A stretch of 30,338 nt of DNA from Bacteroidales bacterium (GTDB lineage Bacteria > Bacteroidota > Bacteroidia > Bacteroidales > BM520): NCBI GenBank assembly GCA_028701815.1, contig JAQVPY010000002.1, forward strand, positions 1 to 30,338, written 5' to 3'. This document shows positions 9,601-16,481 of the stretch, one piece after another; position 1 is the stretch's first letter, and every line of letters starts with the position of its first letter. A program made the position numbers and the translations under genes. The notes under the pieces were generated by a model, which worked only from the letters and a program-made list of their open reading frames with translations, was not told the DNA's origin and searched no databases.

Positions 9601-10852
9601 ATTTATCCTCGGTAGCCAGGCCGATATCAGAGAAATAGCCGTAGCTAATAAATGGCTTACTACCGATACCCTTAGTAATAATCAATATGCCCAAACAGTT
9701 ACGCGTAATATTAATATGCGCGCTAATTATGAGCCGTTTAACGGTTTTAAATTTGAGATAACAGCATCCTATAGAAGTACCTATAACTATGCGGAACTCT
9801 TTAAAGCCGACGGCGAAGGTGTCTTCCATTCCTATTCCCCTAAAACTACAGGAAGCTATCAGGTGTCATATATAATGATTAAATCAGCCTTCTCTAAAAC
9901 CGTCAAAGGCGAAGGAGATTCCACCGTCTCCGAATTCTTCGAACTGATGAAGAAATATCGGACAGTTACCGCAGTACGACTCGCTAACGAAAATCCTAAT
10001 TGGAATGGTAACTATGCACAGGATACCGTTTCCGGTGATATCTTCCCCGTAGGCTACGGCCCCTCACAACAGGAGGTAGTTATGTCTGCCCTTATCGCCG
10101 CGTATGCCGGTATAGATGTCAATAAGGTCAACCTCTCCACGTTCCCTAAAATTCCGCTCCCTAACTGGAATGTCCAATATAACGGACTCGCTAAACTCCC
10201 GTTCCTGAAAAAGATATTTAAGAATATTACCCTTAAACATACTTATAGATGTACTTATAATATCGCAAGCTACGCAAATAATATCTATTATGAGTCTGTT
10301 GACGGATACTCTTCCGTATTCGATGACGCCGGAAACTTTATCCCCGCCCTCGAAATAGGTACCGTCCAGGTGTCGGAACAACTCTCGCCACTCATAGGCG
10401 TGGACGTTACCCTCCAAAACAGCCTCACCGCTAACGTGCAGATAAAACGTACCCGCACTATGAGCATGAGCTTCACTAATAACCAGCTTACAGATAATAA
10501 TACCCAGGAATATGTCTTTGGCGTCGGCTATAGATTCAAAAACGTTAAATTCTCCGTGAGAAGCCTCGGAACCGGTAAGAAAAAGGACGTCAACAGTGAC
10601 CTCAATATTAAACTCGACTTCTCTATCAGAAATAATATGACCGTTCTGAGAAGACTCGATGAGGAGGTTAACCAGATTTCGTCGGGACAAACAATGTATT
10701 CTATAAACGCTTCCGCAGATTATATGATCAGTAAAAATGTTACTGTCGCTCTGTATTACGACCAGACAATTAACGACCCGCACCTCTCAAGTTCTATCTA
10801 TAACTCTACCCTCAGCGCCGGACTCAGCCTTAGATTGACACTCGCCCAATAG
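3647..10852 (+). CDS. sprA: Type IX secretion outer-membrane translocon SprA (Sov)
   Basis: SprA is the very large outer-membrane barrel (36 strands in the published Flavobacterium structure) through which T9SS cargo crosses. At 2,401 residues this protein matches the family length. The start is a TTG at 3647: an in-frame TAA lies at 3638-3640, and the nearby ATG at 3642 is out of frame and terminates at once. It is followed by a signal peptide (KRILLKYFAAFFLVAVAIMP, mature protein near residue 27). Residues about 80-115 contain the N-terminal family motif YYFDFEDYREFDFQKGLNDY; YIDDFESAKQSINL lies near residue 820, and the protein ends in a barrel strand, LSLRLTLAQ. The gene is a single open frame with strong codon-junction bias (see findings). 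Its substrate class is represented by the gene at 27608. Confidence 0.97.
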   Translation: MKRILLKYFAAFFLVAVAIMPKSIIAADNNSFLTAPQEPDSLLPFPFKDDNGLSPNRGRNPLYLNDPSNITTTIEYDPVTNSYVLKKKIGDIDYRDPYYFDFEDYREFDFQKGLNDYWRERSSVAGADERTGLIPTINIRSEAFDRIFGSNTIDIRPQGTAELRFGVLRTYREDQNLDVRQRKMTSFDFHLSLQMSVMAKIGEKIQFNLNYNNEALNLELDNDFKLAYEGDEDEILQLIEAGNVTMPINSSLITGSQTLFGIKTKLQFGRLTLTGIVAKQNSTASSITVEGGAQNTEFKIKSSEYDENRHFFLSQYFRDNYEASLASLPIITSNVNITKIEVWVTNVGSAVTDNRNIVAFSDLGEHDPYNDFLYPKDNYAYPDNGRNTLMDAMDTTQLRDINSVYSYLIGLPLDLSQGRDFEKVESARKLSSTEYTYNSRLGFISLSSALTAGQVLAVAFQYTVNDEVYQVGEFSDQGITTPKSIVVKLLRSTSIDTRHPMWNLMMKNVYALNAYQVERSDFILNILYSGNENGVASGYFNEGPEGIKGVSLLKLFRLDSLDSQQNPIEGGDGIFDFIDGAATSGGTIQSANGRVFFPVLEPFGSYLHEILPTSMAGKYAYDSLYTQTKTNAKQLTAKDKFLLSGYYASSSGAEINLNAYNVPEGSVVVTAGGATLVENVDYTVDYVFGRVTIINEGILNSGVSINVSTESTSLTSSMQTQALLGLRADYLFSEHLNLGATLMHLRETPLTTKVAYGDEPIANTIWGLDLQFQKELPFITKVIDALPVISTKAPSVVSAQAEFAQFVPGHPKSIGSSGNSYIDDFESAKQSINLSAVGNWFLSSTPSYFPEASSGDLSYGFRRAKLAWYIIDPLFYGSAIPSNITMAEISNHYVRPVRQTELFPQSEADNNVEVNLSVFNLAYYPDERGPYNYNVDDLKEDGTLEHPEDKWGGIMRKMESTDFEANNIEYIEFWLMDPFLDPDDDGNEVPMNTKGGKLIFHLGDISEDILKDGRKSYEQGLPVDANVKNVDTTIWGRVPTLQALIYSFDSDPAARPYQDIGYDGLCSTRENVNEEYSFFKTSYIDKIAAKFNGSTTSTAYLNAVNDPSADDYHYFRGSDYDADNAYSSILARYKQYNSPEGNSCAQENTPEAYDISATSIPNMEDINNDNTLNESEKFYEYVVNLNPNGMVEGENYITDVYTANNIALKNGTRSSVTWYQFKIPINQPDAVYGVISDFTSIRFMRVCLTEFEEPVVLRFGSFELVKGDWRRYEDDLLAPGEYIPTNSANQTAFDVFTVSLEENGSTSERVPYVIPPGITRERDYSTTNQAQQDEQSMAISVNDLVDGDARGAYKTCSFDFRNYKNLKMFVHAHADDEAGNNKYANTSGAVTVFIRFGSDLTENYYEYEVPVTLTPWGTTIANDEAIWMDDNEINIEFEKIIQAKKNRKEAMSNENSTVSTLYPYSEMDGKNKITILGTPNISDVNAILIGVRNPKQTSASVNDDGLPMSVEVWVNELRLSNFNESAGWAATATLSANLADLGNVSVSGDYSTPGFGGIATSVSQRSQETVSNFYTSVNIDAGKFLPEKTGIKIPVHFDYSEEVSTPEYDPLDPDVYLKEQLANLEGEEKQNYKNKTQDISRKTNVNFINVRKEKTAADTKKPHFWDIENIDLSYAFSKTEESDIDIEYYNKIIHTAGLGYSYNANPKNIKPFSKAKFLRSKYLSLIRDFNFYYEPKSMSFRTNMDKNYIEKLLRNKTDDDIILKPTVSKQWNWNRNYVFKYDFATSLKFDYAANVATYIDEPAGLVTDKETYKQEVWKSVKDFGRMNTFYQTAGLNWTVPINKIPLLEWINMTAKYDVSYRWAASSLAVRETLGNTVENTANTTVTTSLRLTNLYNKIPYIKNLTKSSGTKQKPKPKPRLNDTVQTAKPKVNYGKIIGDGALKIIFGLKDVSLSYQGSEGTLIPGFYPEPDNFGYNWKSKAPTWGFILGSQADIREIAVANKWLTTDTLSNNQYAQTVTRNINMRANYEPFNGFKFEITASYRSTYNYAELFKADGEGVFHSYSPKTTGSYQVSYIMIKSAFSKTVKGEGDSTVSEFFELMKKYRTVTAVRLANENPNWNGNYAQDTVSGDIFPVGYGPSQQEVVMSALIAAYAGIDVNKVNLSTFPKIPLPNWNVQYNGLAKLPFLKKIFKNITLKHTYRCTYNIASYANNIYYESVDGYSSVFDDAGNFIPALEIGTVQVSEQLSPLIGVDVTLQNSLTANVQIKRTRTMSMSFTNNQLTDNNTQEYVFGVGYRFKNVKFSVRSLGTGKKKDVNSDLNIKLDFSIRNNMTVLRRLDEEVNQISSGQTMYSINASADYMISKNVTVALYYDQTINDPHLSSSIYNSTLSAGLSLRLTLAQ

Positions 10853-11091
10853 AAGCGATAAAAAGCGATGGTATTATACACATTTGGTAAAAGCTAAGGT
10901 GATTTTCTCTTGCGGGTTAATCATTGCAAATGTAATTATCTTCTATTAATATAAATTTTATTATATATAGGCTTCATTGTATCAGTATTTTACGCATAAA
11001 GTGTGGACTTTCGTGGACAACAAATCATGAAAGAAAATCTTTTGATGTTATTAATGTACTATCTTTGCATAAAATTTTAAAGAAAAATATC
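10853..11091. other. AT-rich spacer after sprA
   Basis: No plausible coding frame and no clear hairpin terminator were seen here. A short near-direct repeat, AGCGATAAAAAGCGATGG, sits just after the sprA stop. A minus-strand TAnnTTTG match (CAAATGTA on the plus strand at 10927-10934) faces sprA with no gene behind it and may be chance. The last 32 bases hold the plus-strand promoter box described separately. Confidence 0.5.
11060..11067 (+). promoter_or_regulatory. Bacteroidetes-type -7 box before a small broken ORF
   Basis: TATCTTTG followed by C matches TAnnTTTG and ends 24 bases before the ATG at 11092, the same spacing seen at ruvA and gcvH. A TTTG at 11041-11044 lies upstream but only 15 bases away, less than the usual spacing for a -33 element. 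Its position is the best evidence that the downstream ORF is or was a gene. Confidence 0.45.
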
Positions 11092-11293
11092 ATGAAAAAA
11101 AGCAGTATCATACAGTTATAATATAGAAGCCTATTCCATTGAACATAAATTAGATTATTCTCCAGTTGTTTTACTTGGACAATCATACAATCTACATCTT
11201 GGCGGTTATAAGTGTACCGCAAGGTTTTCACATAAAAAAGGAAATCCTTATATACCATATAGTGAATGTCAATGTAATCAATCGTTATTTTAA
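11092..11293 (+). pseudogene. Small hypothetical ORF of about 66 codons, frameshifted at a poly-A run
   Basis: ATG AAA AAA at 11092 leads into a frame that stops after seven further codons. Directly after the run of seven A's (11095-11101), another frame stays open for 63 codons to the TAA at 11291-11293. Dropping one A would give a protein beginning MKKAVSYSYNIEAYSIEHKL and ending SECQCNQSLF, with three cysteines (KCTARFS, ECQCN). A promoter box is correctly placed upstream. I do not recognise the family. Base composition is AT-rich and codon use is unlike sprA. It may be a decayed gene, a sequencing error, a case of slippage at the A run, or a chance open frame; a 77-codon antisense ORF overlaps it. 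Confidence 0.33.
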
Positions 11294-11345
11294 CAATAAA
11301 AAATTCTTTTTATATTTTTTAGCACTTAATCACAAATAATTACAG

Positions 11346-11353
11346 TATTTTTG
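11346..11353 (+). promoter_or_regulatory. Bacteroidetes-type -7 box before the barrel/DUF4249/receptor operon
   Basis: TATTTTTG followed by C matches TAnnTTTG and ends 28 bases before the ATG at 11382. It is the only candidate promoter for the three-gene run 11382-15289, because the later junctions overlap. No convincing -33 element is visible. Confidence 0.55.
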
Positions 11354-11381
11354 CAAAACTATTAATAACCGTACATATTTT

Positions 11382-11995
11382 ATGAAAAATTTTCATGATA
11401 TAAAAATCCTTTTGAGGATTTTTATTCTGCTGATTTCCGGAATTGCGCTCGCAGGACAGTGTAAAGCTCAAAAAGCGGATGGACATCCTTTATTAAAGGT
11501 CGCTATAATATTAATTTGGGCTATGCGCATCCCACAAAAAATATGCCTGATAATATACATTATCTCAAACTCGAAGGTAATTACGGGTTTACAAAATGGC
11601 TCGAAGCCGGCGCTTTTGTTTATGGGGGCGGATATAAAACATCATACTCTATGTATGATGACAATGAAATGTTGTTGGTCGATACAGTTACTAACCACTA
11701 TTTTGCGTACGGACTGTCCTCAAATGTTCATATCCTGCCATTATTTCTGAACCCTTCATTTTGTATTGTCGATTTGTACATTACACCTAAAATAGGACTG
11801 TCTTCCAATACATACGGCAACTCTCCGTTAAAACCTGATTACTTTGCCAATACTACTAAGTTTTATTATTCTATCGGTGCCGGCATCGGTGTCAACATAA
11901 ATAAATATGTCGGAATATTTGTGGAATATTCGTATTTTAGGAAAAATGGCAATAATGTTAATAGATGGTTCGGAGGTGTCAATGTCAGATTCTAA
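11382..11995 (+). pseudogene. Outer-membrane beta-barrel protein, frameshifted after the signal peptide
   Basis: The ATG at 11382 opens a signal peptide (ISGIALAGQCKAQ) but the frame then degenerates. The remainder of the protein is in the other frame, from about 11475 to the TAA at 11993-11995: GRYNINLGYAHPTKN, alternating beta strands, and a final strand FGGVNVRF ending in aromatic Phe, as expected for a barrel. Adding one A to the run of five at 11470-11474 joins the two parts into a protein of about 205 residues, reading CKAQKSGWTSFIKGRYN. Internal starts (TTG 11516, ATG 11543) would lack the signal peptide and first strand, so they are unlikely. The end overlaps the DUF4249 lipoprotein gene by 14 bases. 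The specific role is unknown; small barrels of this kind often accompany DUF4249 and TonB-receptor pairs. Whether the shift is real or a sequencing error cannot be told here. Confidence 0.7.
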
Positions 11996-12914
11996 ATTTG
12001 TTTTTCTTGTCGCTTTGCTGTGTGCCGCCATTGCAGCAACATCGTGTTATAAAGAAGTGCAATCGGAATTTCCGGACATCGTCCCCGTGCCTACGGTAAA
12101 TGCCATCTTAGTAGACGGACAAATTATTACAGTCCATGTGTCGTTTGCCATGAAACCGGGCGGAGAAACTATTTTGCCTGTTTGCGATAATGTTCAAATA
12201 CTGCTGTACGAAAACGACATTCTTACAGATACTCTCATATATACTGCCGATACTTTGCTGATTAACTCCGGTGGCTACGCCTATTATTCGGACGTAGTCG
12301 CCAAAGCCGGGAATAATTATTCCTGTATTATTACTATCAAAGATTATGATACTATCTTTTGCAGTACTGAAATCCCGTATCCGACTATGATTACCGATGC
12401 CCGCGGATTTCATCATGCCGGCGTGGATCAAGAAGGTACTGTATATCCTGCCGTTGAATATTCTTTTGAAAATAACCCTCTTGAAAAACAATATTATTCC
12501 ATCGTGCCTAAAGGTGTCGCTGACGAAAAAATCGGAATTCTTGATATCGTGTATATCGACGACCCCGTGCTTTTAAATGAAGGACTGCCTATAGGAGTCT
12601 TTAGCAACAATATTATCGAAGGCAATAGCTATACTATGAAACTTAATGTGATAAGCGGGTCTTCAGAAAGCAGTAATGGCGTATGGTTTTATAGCATACC
12701 TCCGGTTGTCCTCGAACTGCGCTCAATCACAAAAGATTACTATGATTTTCTGCAAAGATATTATCTCTACGAACAGGCTGCCTTTAATTACGAAATATTT
12801 ATAGGTTCCATGCCGGCGCATAATATGTACTCAAATGTGGAAAACGCTTACGGACTTTTTACCGGTTACTCATATTCAATATCGGATACAATCACCATTT
12901 CTTATTTTAACTGA
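11982..12914 (+). CDS. DUF4249 family lipoprotein
   Basis: A predicted outer-membrane lipoprotein of 310 residues. The ATG at 11982 is chosen because it begins a lipoprotein signal peptide, VFLVALLCAAIAATSC, with the lipidated Cys at residue 23 in TSCYKEV. A longer in-frame start at 11907 would place a long hydrophilic stretch before it. The mature part starts with the pattern seen in DUF4249 proteins (VPTVNAILVDGQIITVHVSF), followed by Ig-like beta strands and a C-terminal aromatic-rich part. DUF4249 proteins are regularly encoded beside TonB-dependent receptors with a carboxypeptidase-like N-terminal domain, as here, and are thought to act as surface partners of the receptor; the ligand is unknown. 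It overlaps the upstream gene by 14 bases and the receptor by one base (TGATG). Confidence 0.82.
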   Translation: MSDSKFVFLVALLCAAIAATSCYKEVQSEFPDIVPVPTVNAILVDGQIITVHVSFAMKPGGETILPVCDNVQILLYENDILTDTLIYTADTLLINSGGYAYYSDVVAKAGNNYSCIITIKDYDTIFCSTEIPYPTMITDARGFHHAGVDQEGTVYPAVEYSFENNPLEKQYYSIVPKGVADEKIGILDIVYIDDPVLLNEGLPIGVFSNNIIEGNSYTMKLNVISGSSESSNGVWFYSIPPVVLELRSITKDYYDFLQRYYLYEQAAFNYEIFIGSMPAHNMYSNVENAYGLFTGYSYSISDTITISYFN

Positions 12915-15289
12915 TGCTTTTTATGATGGACTTTTTTAGAAGATTATTCTTATCATTATTATGCGGATTGATATTAATCGCCGGCATGGCTCAATCGAAA
13001 AATCCTGCTATTACTGTCTCCGGATTCGTTTATGACGCCCAAAGCGGAGAATCGCTGATAGGGACTACTGTTGTGACGGAAGATTCTGATGTTAAAGGAA
13101 CTGTTACCGATAATTCGGGCTTTTTCTCCCTGTCGGTGATTCTTCCTGCTACTCTTCGTGTCAGCTTTGTAGGTTATACCCCGACAGTCGTAAATGTCTC
13201 CGACAACAGCCATCCGATAAAAATAAATATAGAGCCGGCAGAAACCACACTTGAAGCAGTCGAAATTTCAGCGGAAAAGTTTGAAAGAGAGACCTTTAAT
13301 GTCAGTAAATTGAATATTAAACAAATAGAAAACATACCCATGCTTGGCGGTAAAACCGATATCATCAAGGCAGCACAATTATTTCCGGGCATTGAGGCAA
13401 CTAACGAAGGCTCAAGTTTATTAATTGTCAGAGGCGGCAGCCCCGGCGAGAATATGTATTTGTTCGACAGAGTGCCTGTAACTTATGTAAACCATATCGG
13501 CGGATTTATGTCGGTGTTTAATTCCGATATTATTAACGGGCTCAACATATATAAAGGCGGATTCCCTGCAAAATACGGCGGAAAGCTATCTTCTATTGTG
13601 GAGATAACCCAGAAAGAAGGTAACAAAAACGAATATAAGGGATCATTAAGTGTCGGGGTAACCGACCTTTCTTTTTCCGTAGAAGGTCCCGGCGGCTTAA
13701 AAAACTCGAGCTTTATTGTTACCGGAAGAAAAACCATGATTGACTTTCTGTTTCTCGGTGCAACTGCAATAGCCAAAAAACTTGAAGCGCAGGATTTCAG
13801 CCTTTTATACGGCTTTCATGACATCAATGCGAAGTATTCATGGCACCCCGACCCGAAAAACAGTTTTCATATCAATATTTATGAAGGAGACGACTATATG
13901 AAACACTGGGTGGATCAAAAATATAAAGAAGACAAACAAAAATCTTCTCTGACGAATATATGGGGAAACATTCTCGTCTCCGGATCATGGAACAGAGTCG
14001 TATCACCAAAGATTTTCTCTTCAAATACGATTTCATACAGCAGGTATCGTCTTAAAAAGACGCTGAGCTATAAATTTACCACCCCTTCCGACACCATGTC
14101 TTTTGAAAATCAGGGCAAGTCCATACTTACGGATGTCTCCCTGCGTTCCGACTGGAAATATTCCGTTTGTGACAAATGGAAGATGGAGTTTGGATTAAAT
14201 GCTTCTTATCTGCAGCATCAGCCCAATAATTATTTCAGCACCGTCACAGATATTTTTTATCAAGAAAAAGTAAATGCTTTTGAGACGAGTGTATATTTCG
14301 ACAACAATTTGAAATTATTTTCTTTCCTTGATGCCGACCTCGGTGTGCGACTTGTGGGATATTTTACAGACGGCTACTATCACTTGGCTGCCGAGCCGCG
14401 GGCGAACATCAATTTCAGATTAAATAAAGACCATACGCTGAATTTATCTCTGATGCGCGTAAATCAAAATTCGCATCTGTTGTTTACTACCGGGGCGATA
14501 ATGAACAATGAGGTATGGGTGCCGGCGGGAAAAGAAATCCCTGTTGCTGCTTCCGATCAGATTTCGGCAGGGTGGAAAGGCTATTTTGCAAAGGATATGT
14601 TTTCGGCTGAGGTCAACGTTTTTTACAAGAATCAGTATAACCTCACCACGTACAAAGACGGTTATAACAATTTAATCGGAGACGGCAACTGGCGCGAAAA
14701 ACTTGTTTCCGGCGGCAGAGGAAACTCCATGGGAGTAGAGTTGATGTTTTCAAAAAACCATGGCGATTTTACAGGAAGTATAGGATACACACTTTCGCGG
14801 ACCACTCGACAATTTGACGAATTAAACGAGGGAAAGGAGTATCTGTATGAATATGACCGTCCTCATTCGTTGACGCTTAATTTCAACTACCGGCTCAATT
14901 CAAAATGGAATTTCAACATTTTATGGGTATATCAGACGGGGGCGCCATATACGCCTATTATAGGTCAACAATATGCACCATTCGTATTGGCAGACGGGAC
15001 AATAATATACGATGAAGTGTATGTTTATGGCGATAGAAACAGTGCGAGGATGCGCGATTATCACCGCCTCGACCTTGGCGCAAGGTATTCTTATATAAAC
15101 AAAAAAGGCAGAAAAGCCGAATGGAATTTCTCAGTCTATAATGCGTATTTCAGAAAGAATGCCTATTATTATTTCTATTCCGACCGTCATGCTGAAGATT
15201 GGAACCCGTCCGGCTACAATCCCACAAAATTATACCTCCAATGGTTTTTCCCGATAATACCTACGGCATCATATAAAGTTTATTTTTAG
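12914..15289 (+). CDS. TonB-dependent outer-membrane receptor with carboxypeptidase-like N-terminal domain
   Basis: A 791-residue outer-membrane transporter. After a signal peptide (about residues 1-26, LFLSLLCGLILIAGMAQ) comes a carboxypeptidase-regulatory-like domain (about 32-110: VSGFVYDAQSGESLIGTTVV, then VSFVGYTP). The plug domain covers about 115-230 (LNIKQIENIPMLGGKTDIIK, LLIVRGGSPGENMYLFD, GGFPAKYGGKLSSIVEI). The barrel fills the rest, with a late YRLNSKWNFNILWVYQTGAPYTP and a C-terminal strand ending in YKVYF. Import would be powered by a TonB complex; a tonB gene lies just downstream of gcvH. The start overlaps the DUF4249 stop by one base; ATGs at 12923 and 12926 are possible alternatives. 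The substrate is unknown: the DUF4249 pairing differs from SusCD, so polysaccharide import is not implied. Confidence 0.92.
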   Translation: MLFMMDFFRRLFLSLLCGLILIAGMAQSKNPAITVSGFVYDAQSGESLIGTTVVTEDSDVKGTVTDNSGFFSLSVILPATLRVSFVGYTPTVVNVSDNSHPIKINIEPAETTLEAVEISAEKFERETFNVSKLNIKQIENIPMLGGKTDIIKAAQLFPGIEATNEGSSLLIVRGGSPGENMYLFDRVPVTYVNHIGGFMSVFNSDIINGLNIYKGGFPAKYGGKLSSIVEITQKEGNKNEYKGSLSVGVTDLSFSVEGPGGLKNSSFIVTGRKTMIDFLFLGATAIAKKLEAQDFSLLYGFHDINAKYSWHPDPKNSFHINIYEGDDYMKHWVDQKYKEDKQKSSLTNIWGNILVSGSWNRVVSPKIFSSNTISYSRYRLKKTLSYKFTTPSDTMSFENQGKSILTDVSLRSDWKYSVCDKWKMEFGLNASYLQHQPNNYFSTVTDIFYQEKVNAFETSVYFDNNLKLFSFLDADLGVRLVGYFTDGYYHLAAEPRANINFRLNKDHTLNLSLMRVNQNSHLLFTTGAIMNNEVWVPAGKEIPVAASDQISAGWKGYFAKDMFSAEVNVFYKNQYNLTTYKDGYNNLIGDGNWREKLVSGGRGNSMGVELMFSKNHGDFTGSIGYTLSRTTRQFDELNEGKEYLYEYDRPHSLTLNFNYRLNSKWNFNILWVYQTGAPYTPIIGQQYAPFVLADGTIIYDEVYVYGDRNSARMRDYHRLDLGARYSYINKKGRKAEWNFSVYNAYFRKNAYYYFYSDRHAEDWNPSGYNPTKLYLQWFFPIIPTASYKVYF

Positions 15290-15340
15290 CCGGCATACAA
15301 TAATTTGATGAAAAAATTCATTTTATAGAAAAATAAATAT

Positions 15341-15348
15341 TACATTTG
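15341..15348 (+). promoter_or_regulatory. Bacteroidetes-type -7 box before gcvH
   Basis: TACATTTG followed by C matches TAnnTTTG and ends 24 bases before the gcvH ATG at 15373. An in-frame TTG at 15346 lies inside this box and is therefore not the translation start. The box probably drives gcvH and tonB together. Confidence 0.62.
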
Positions 15349-15372
15349 CAAAAAATTAATTTTAATAAAATC

Positions 15373-15753
15373 ATGAATATACCTGAAGATTTAAAATTTA
15401 CAAAAGACCATGAATGGTTAAAAGTTGAAGGCGAATTTGCTCTAGTGGGAATTACCGATTATGCTCAGAGTCAGCTCGGTGACGTCGCATTTGTAGAAGT
15501 CGAAACCGTCGGTGAAACGCTCGAAAAAGAAGAATCCCTCGGAACAATAGAAGCTGTTAAAACCGTTTCTGATGTTTTTATGCCTGTCAGCGGCGAGATT
15601 ATCGAATTCAACCAGCTTATTCAAGATGACCCTTCTCTCGTAAATAGTGATCCTTATGGAGATGGCTGGCTCGTGAAGATTAAAATGACCGAAGCAGATG
15701 AACTCGACGAATTACTCGATGCCGACGCTTACGAAAAAATGCTCGAAGAATAA
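15373..15753 (+). CDS. gcvH: Glycine cleavage system H protein
   Basis: GcvH is the small lipoylated carrier that shuttles the aminomethyl group between the P, T and L proteins of glycine cleavage. The ATG at 15373 gives 126 residues, the usual size, and the standard beginning MNIPEDLKFTKDHEWLK. The lipoyl-attachment site is K63 in LGTIEAVKTVSD. The acidic C-terminal helix (DADAYEKMLEE) is also typical. A longer reading from TTG 15346 is rejected because that codon is inside the promoter box. No other gcv genes are in the window. From general knowledge, gcvH commonly sits next to sprA in Bacteroidota; here the two are separated by the 4.5-kb block at 10853-15345. Confidence 0.96.
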   Translation: MNIPEDLKFTKDHEWLKVEGEFALVGITDYAQSQLGDVAFVEVETVGETLEKEESLGTIEAVKTVSDVFMPVSGEIIEFNQLIQDDPSLVNSDPYGDGWLVKIKMTEADELDELLDADAYEKMLEE

Positions 15754-15767
15754 AATTATTTTGCCTT

Positions 15768-16454
15768 ATGGATAAAAGAAAAACTAATAAATCGGACCTC
15801 GAAGGAAAACAGCTGATTTTTATCGAAATCGGTCTTGTTGTCGCCCTCGCAGTCACCCTCCTCGCTTTTGAATGGAAAAGATATGATATTCAAAAGGTTG
15901 AGATCGACCAGCGTGGTGATGTCGAGGTTATGGAAGAAGTCGTTCTCCAGACAGAACAAAAAGAAAAGACCCCTCCTCCAAAACAAATCGCTCCTACTAC
16001 GACTCTTCTTCATATAGTCGAAAATACTGTTAAGATAGAAAATGAAATCGTTATTGACGTTGAGTCTGATGAGAGCCAGGAACTCGAAGAGTACGTTCCT
16101 ATCGAAATTGAAGCTGAAGAAGTAAAGGAAGAGGAGATATTCTTGATTGTTGAAAAGAACCCCGAATTTCCCGGTGGTGAAAAAGGCAGGTTGACATATT
16201 TACGCGATAATATTAAATATCCTCAACTTGCAAAAGAAACAGGTATTCAGGGAACGGTGTGGGTCACCTTCGTCGTTGAGCCTGATGGCTCAGTCAGTAA
16301 TGTGGCTGTAAACCGTGGTATCGGTGGCGGATGCGATGAGGAATCTATCCGCGTTGTAAAAAATATGCCGAAATGGACACCTGGTGAACAGAGAGGCCGT
16401 AAGGTTAGAGTTAGATACAATATGCCTATTAAATTTACTCTCCAGGGAGCTTAA
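15768..16454 (+). CDS. tonB: Energy transducer TonB
   Basis: TonB transmits inner-membrane proton-motive energy from ExbB/ExbD to outer-membrane receptors. The 228-residue protein has a short cytoplasmic N-terminus, one transmembrane helix at about residues 17-33 (IFIEIGLVVALAVTLLAFEW), an acidic and proline-containing periplasmic linker (EKTPPPKQIAP, then many Glu), and a C-terminal TonB domain from about residue 130: FPGGEKGRLTYLRDNIKYP, GTVWVTFVVEPDGSVSNV and MPIKFTL. The domain is of the type common in Bacteroidota. It starts 14 bases after gcvH and ends about 28 bases before a hairpin terminator, so the transcript is probably gcvH-tonB. Many Bacteroidota have several TonB copies, so its receptor partner is uncertain. 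Confidence 0.93.
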   Translation: MDKRKTNKSDLEGKQLIFIEIGLVVALAVTLLAFEWKRYDIQKVEIDQRGDVEVMEEVVLQTEQKEKTPPPKQIAPTTTLLHIVENTVKIENEIVIDVESDESQELEEYVPIEIEAEEVKEEEIFLIVEKNPEFPGGEKGRLTYLRDNIKYPQLAKETGIQGTVWVTFVVEPDGSVSNVAVNRGIGGGCDEESIRVVKNMPKWTPGEQRGRKVRVRYNMPIKFTLQGA

Positions 16455-16481
16455 TAGTTTTAAAGCAGACCTATTAATTAT

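Noticed and set aside
8855..9829. 324-codon minus-strand ORF inside sprA
   Set aside because: It is antisense to a conserved gene, has no recognisable motif, and open antisense frames can result from the strong codon-junction bias.
10927..10934. Minus-strand TAnnTTTG match
   Set aside because: No minus-strand gene follows; it would only transcribe antisense into sprA.
11025..11258. 77-codon minus-strand ORF in the spacer
   Set aside because: It runs across the plus-strand promoter box, has no promoter of its own seen, and its composition is simple AT-rich; it remains a weak alternative to the plus-strand small ORF.
11907..11981. Longer start for the DUF4249 lipoprotein
   Set aside because: It would put 25 non-signal residues before a clear lipoprotein signal peptide and overlap the barrel gene further.
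15346..15372. TTG start for gcvH
   Set aside because: The TTG is part of the TACATTTG promoter box, and family members begin at the MNIPEDL position.
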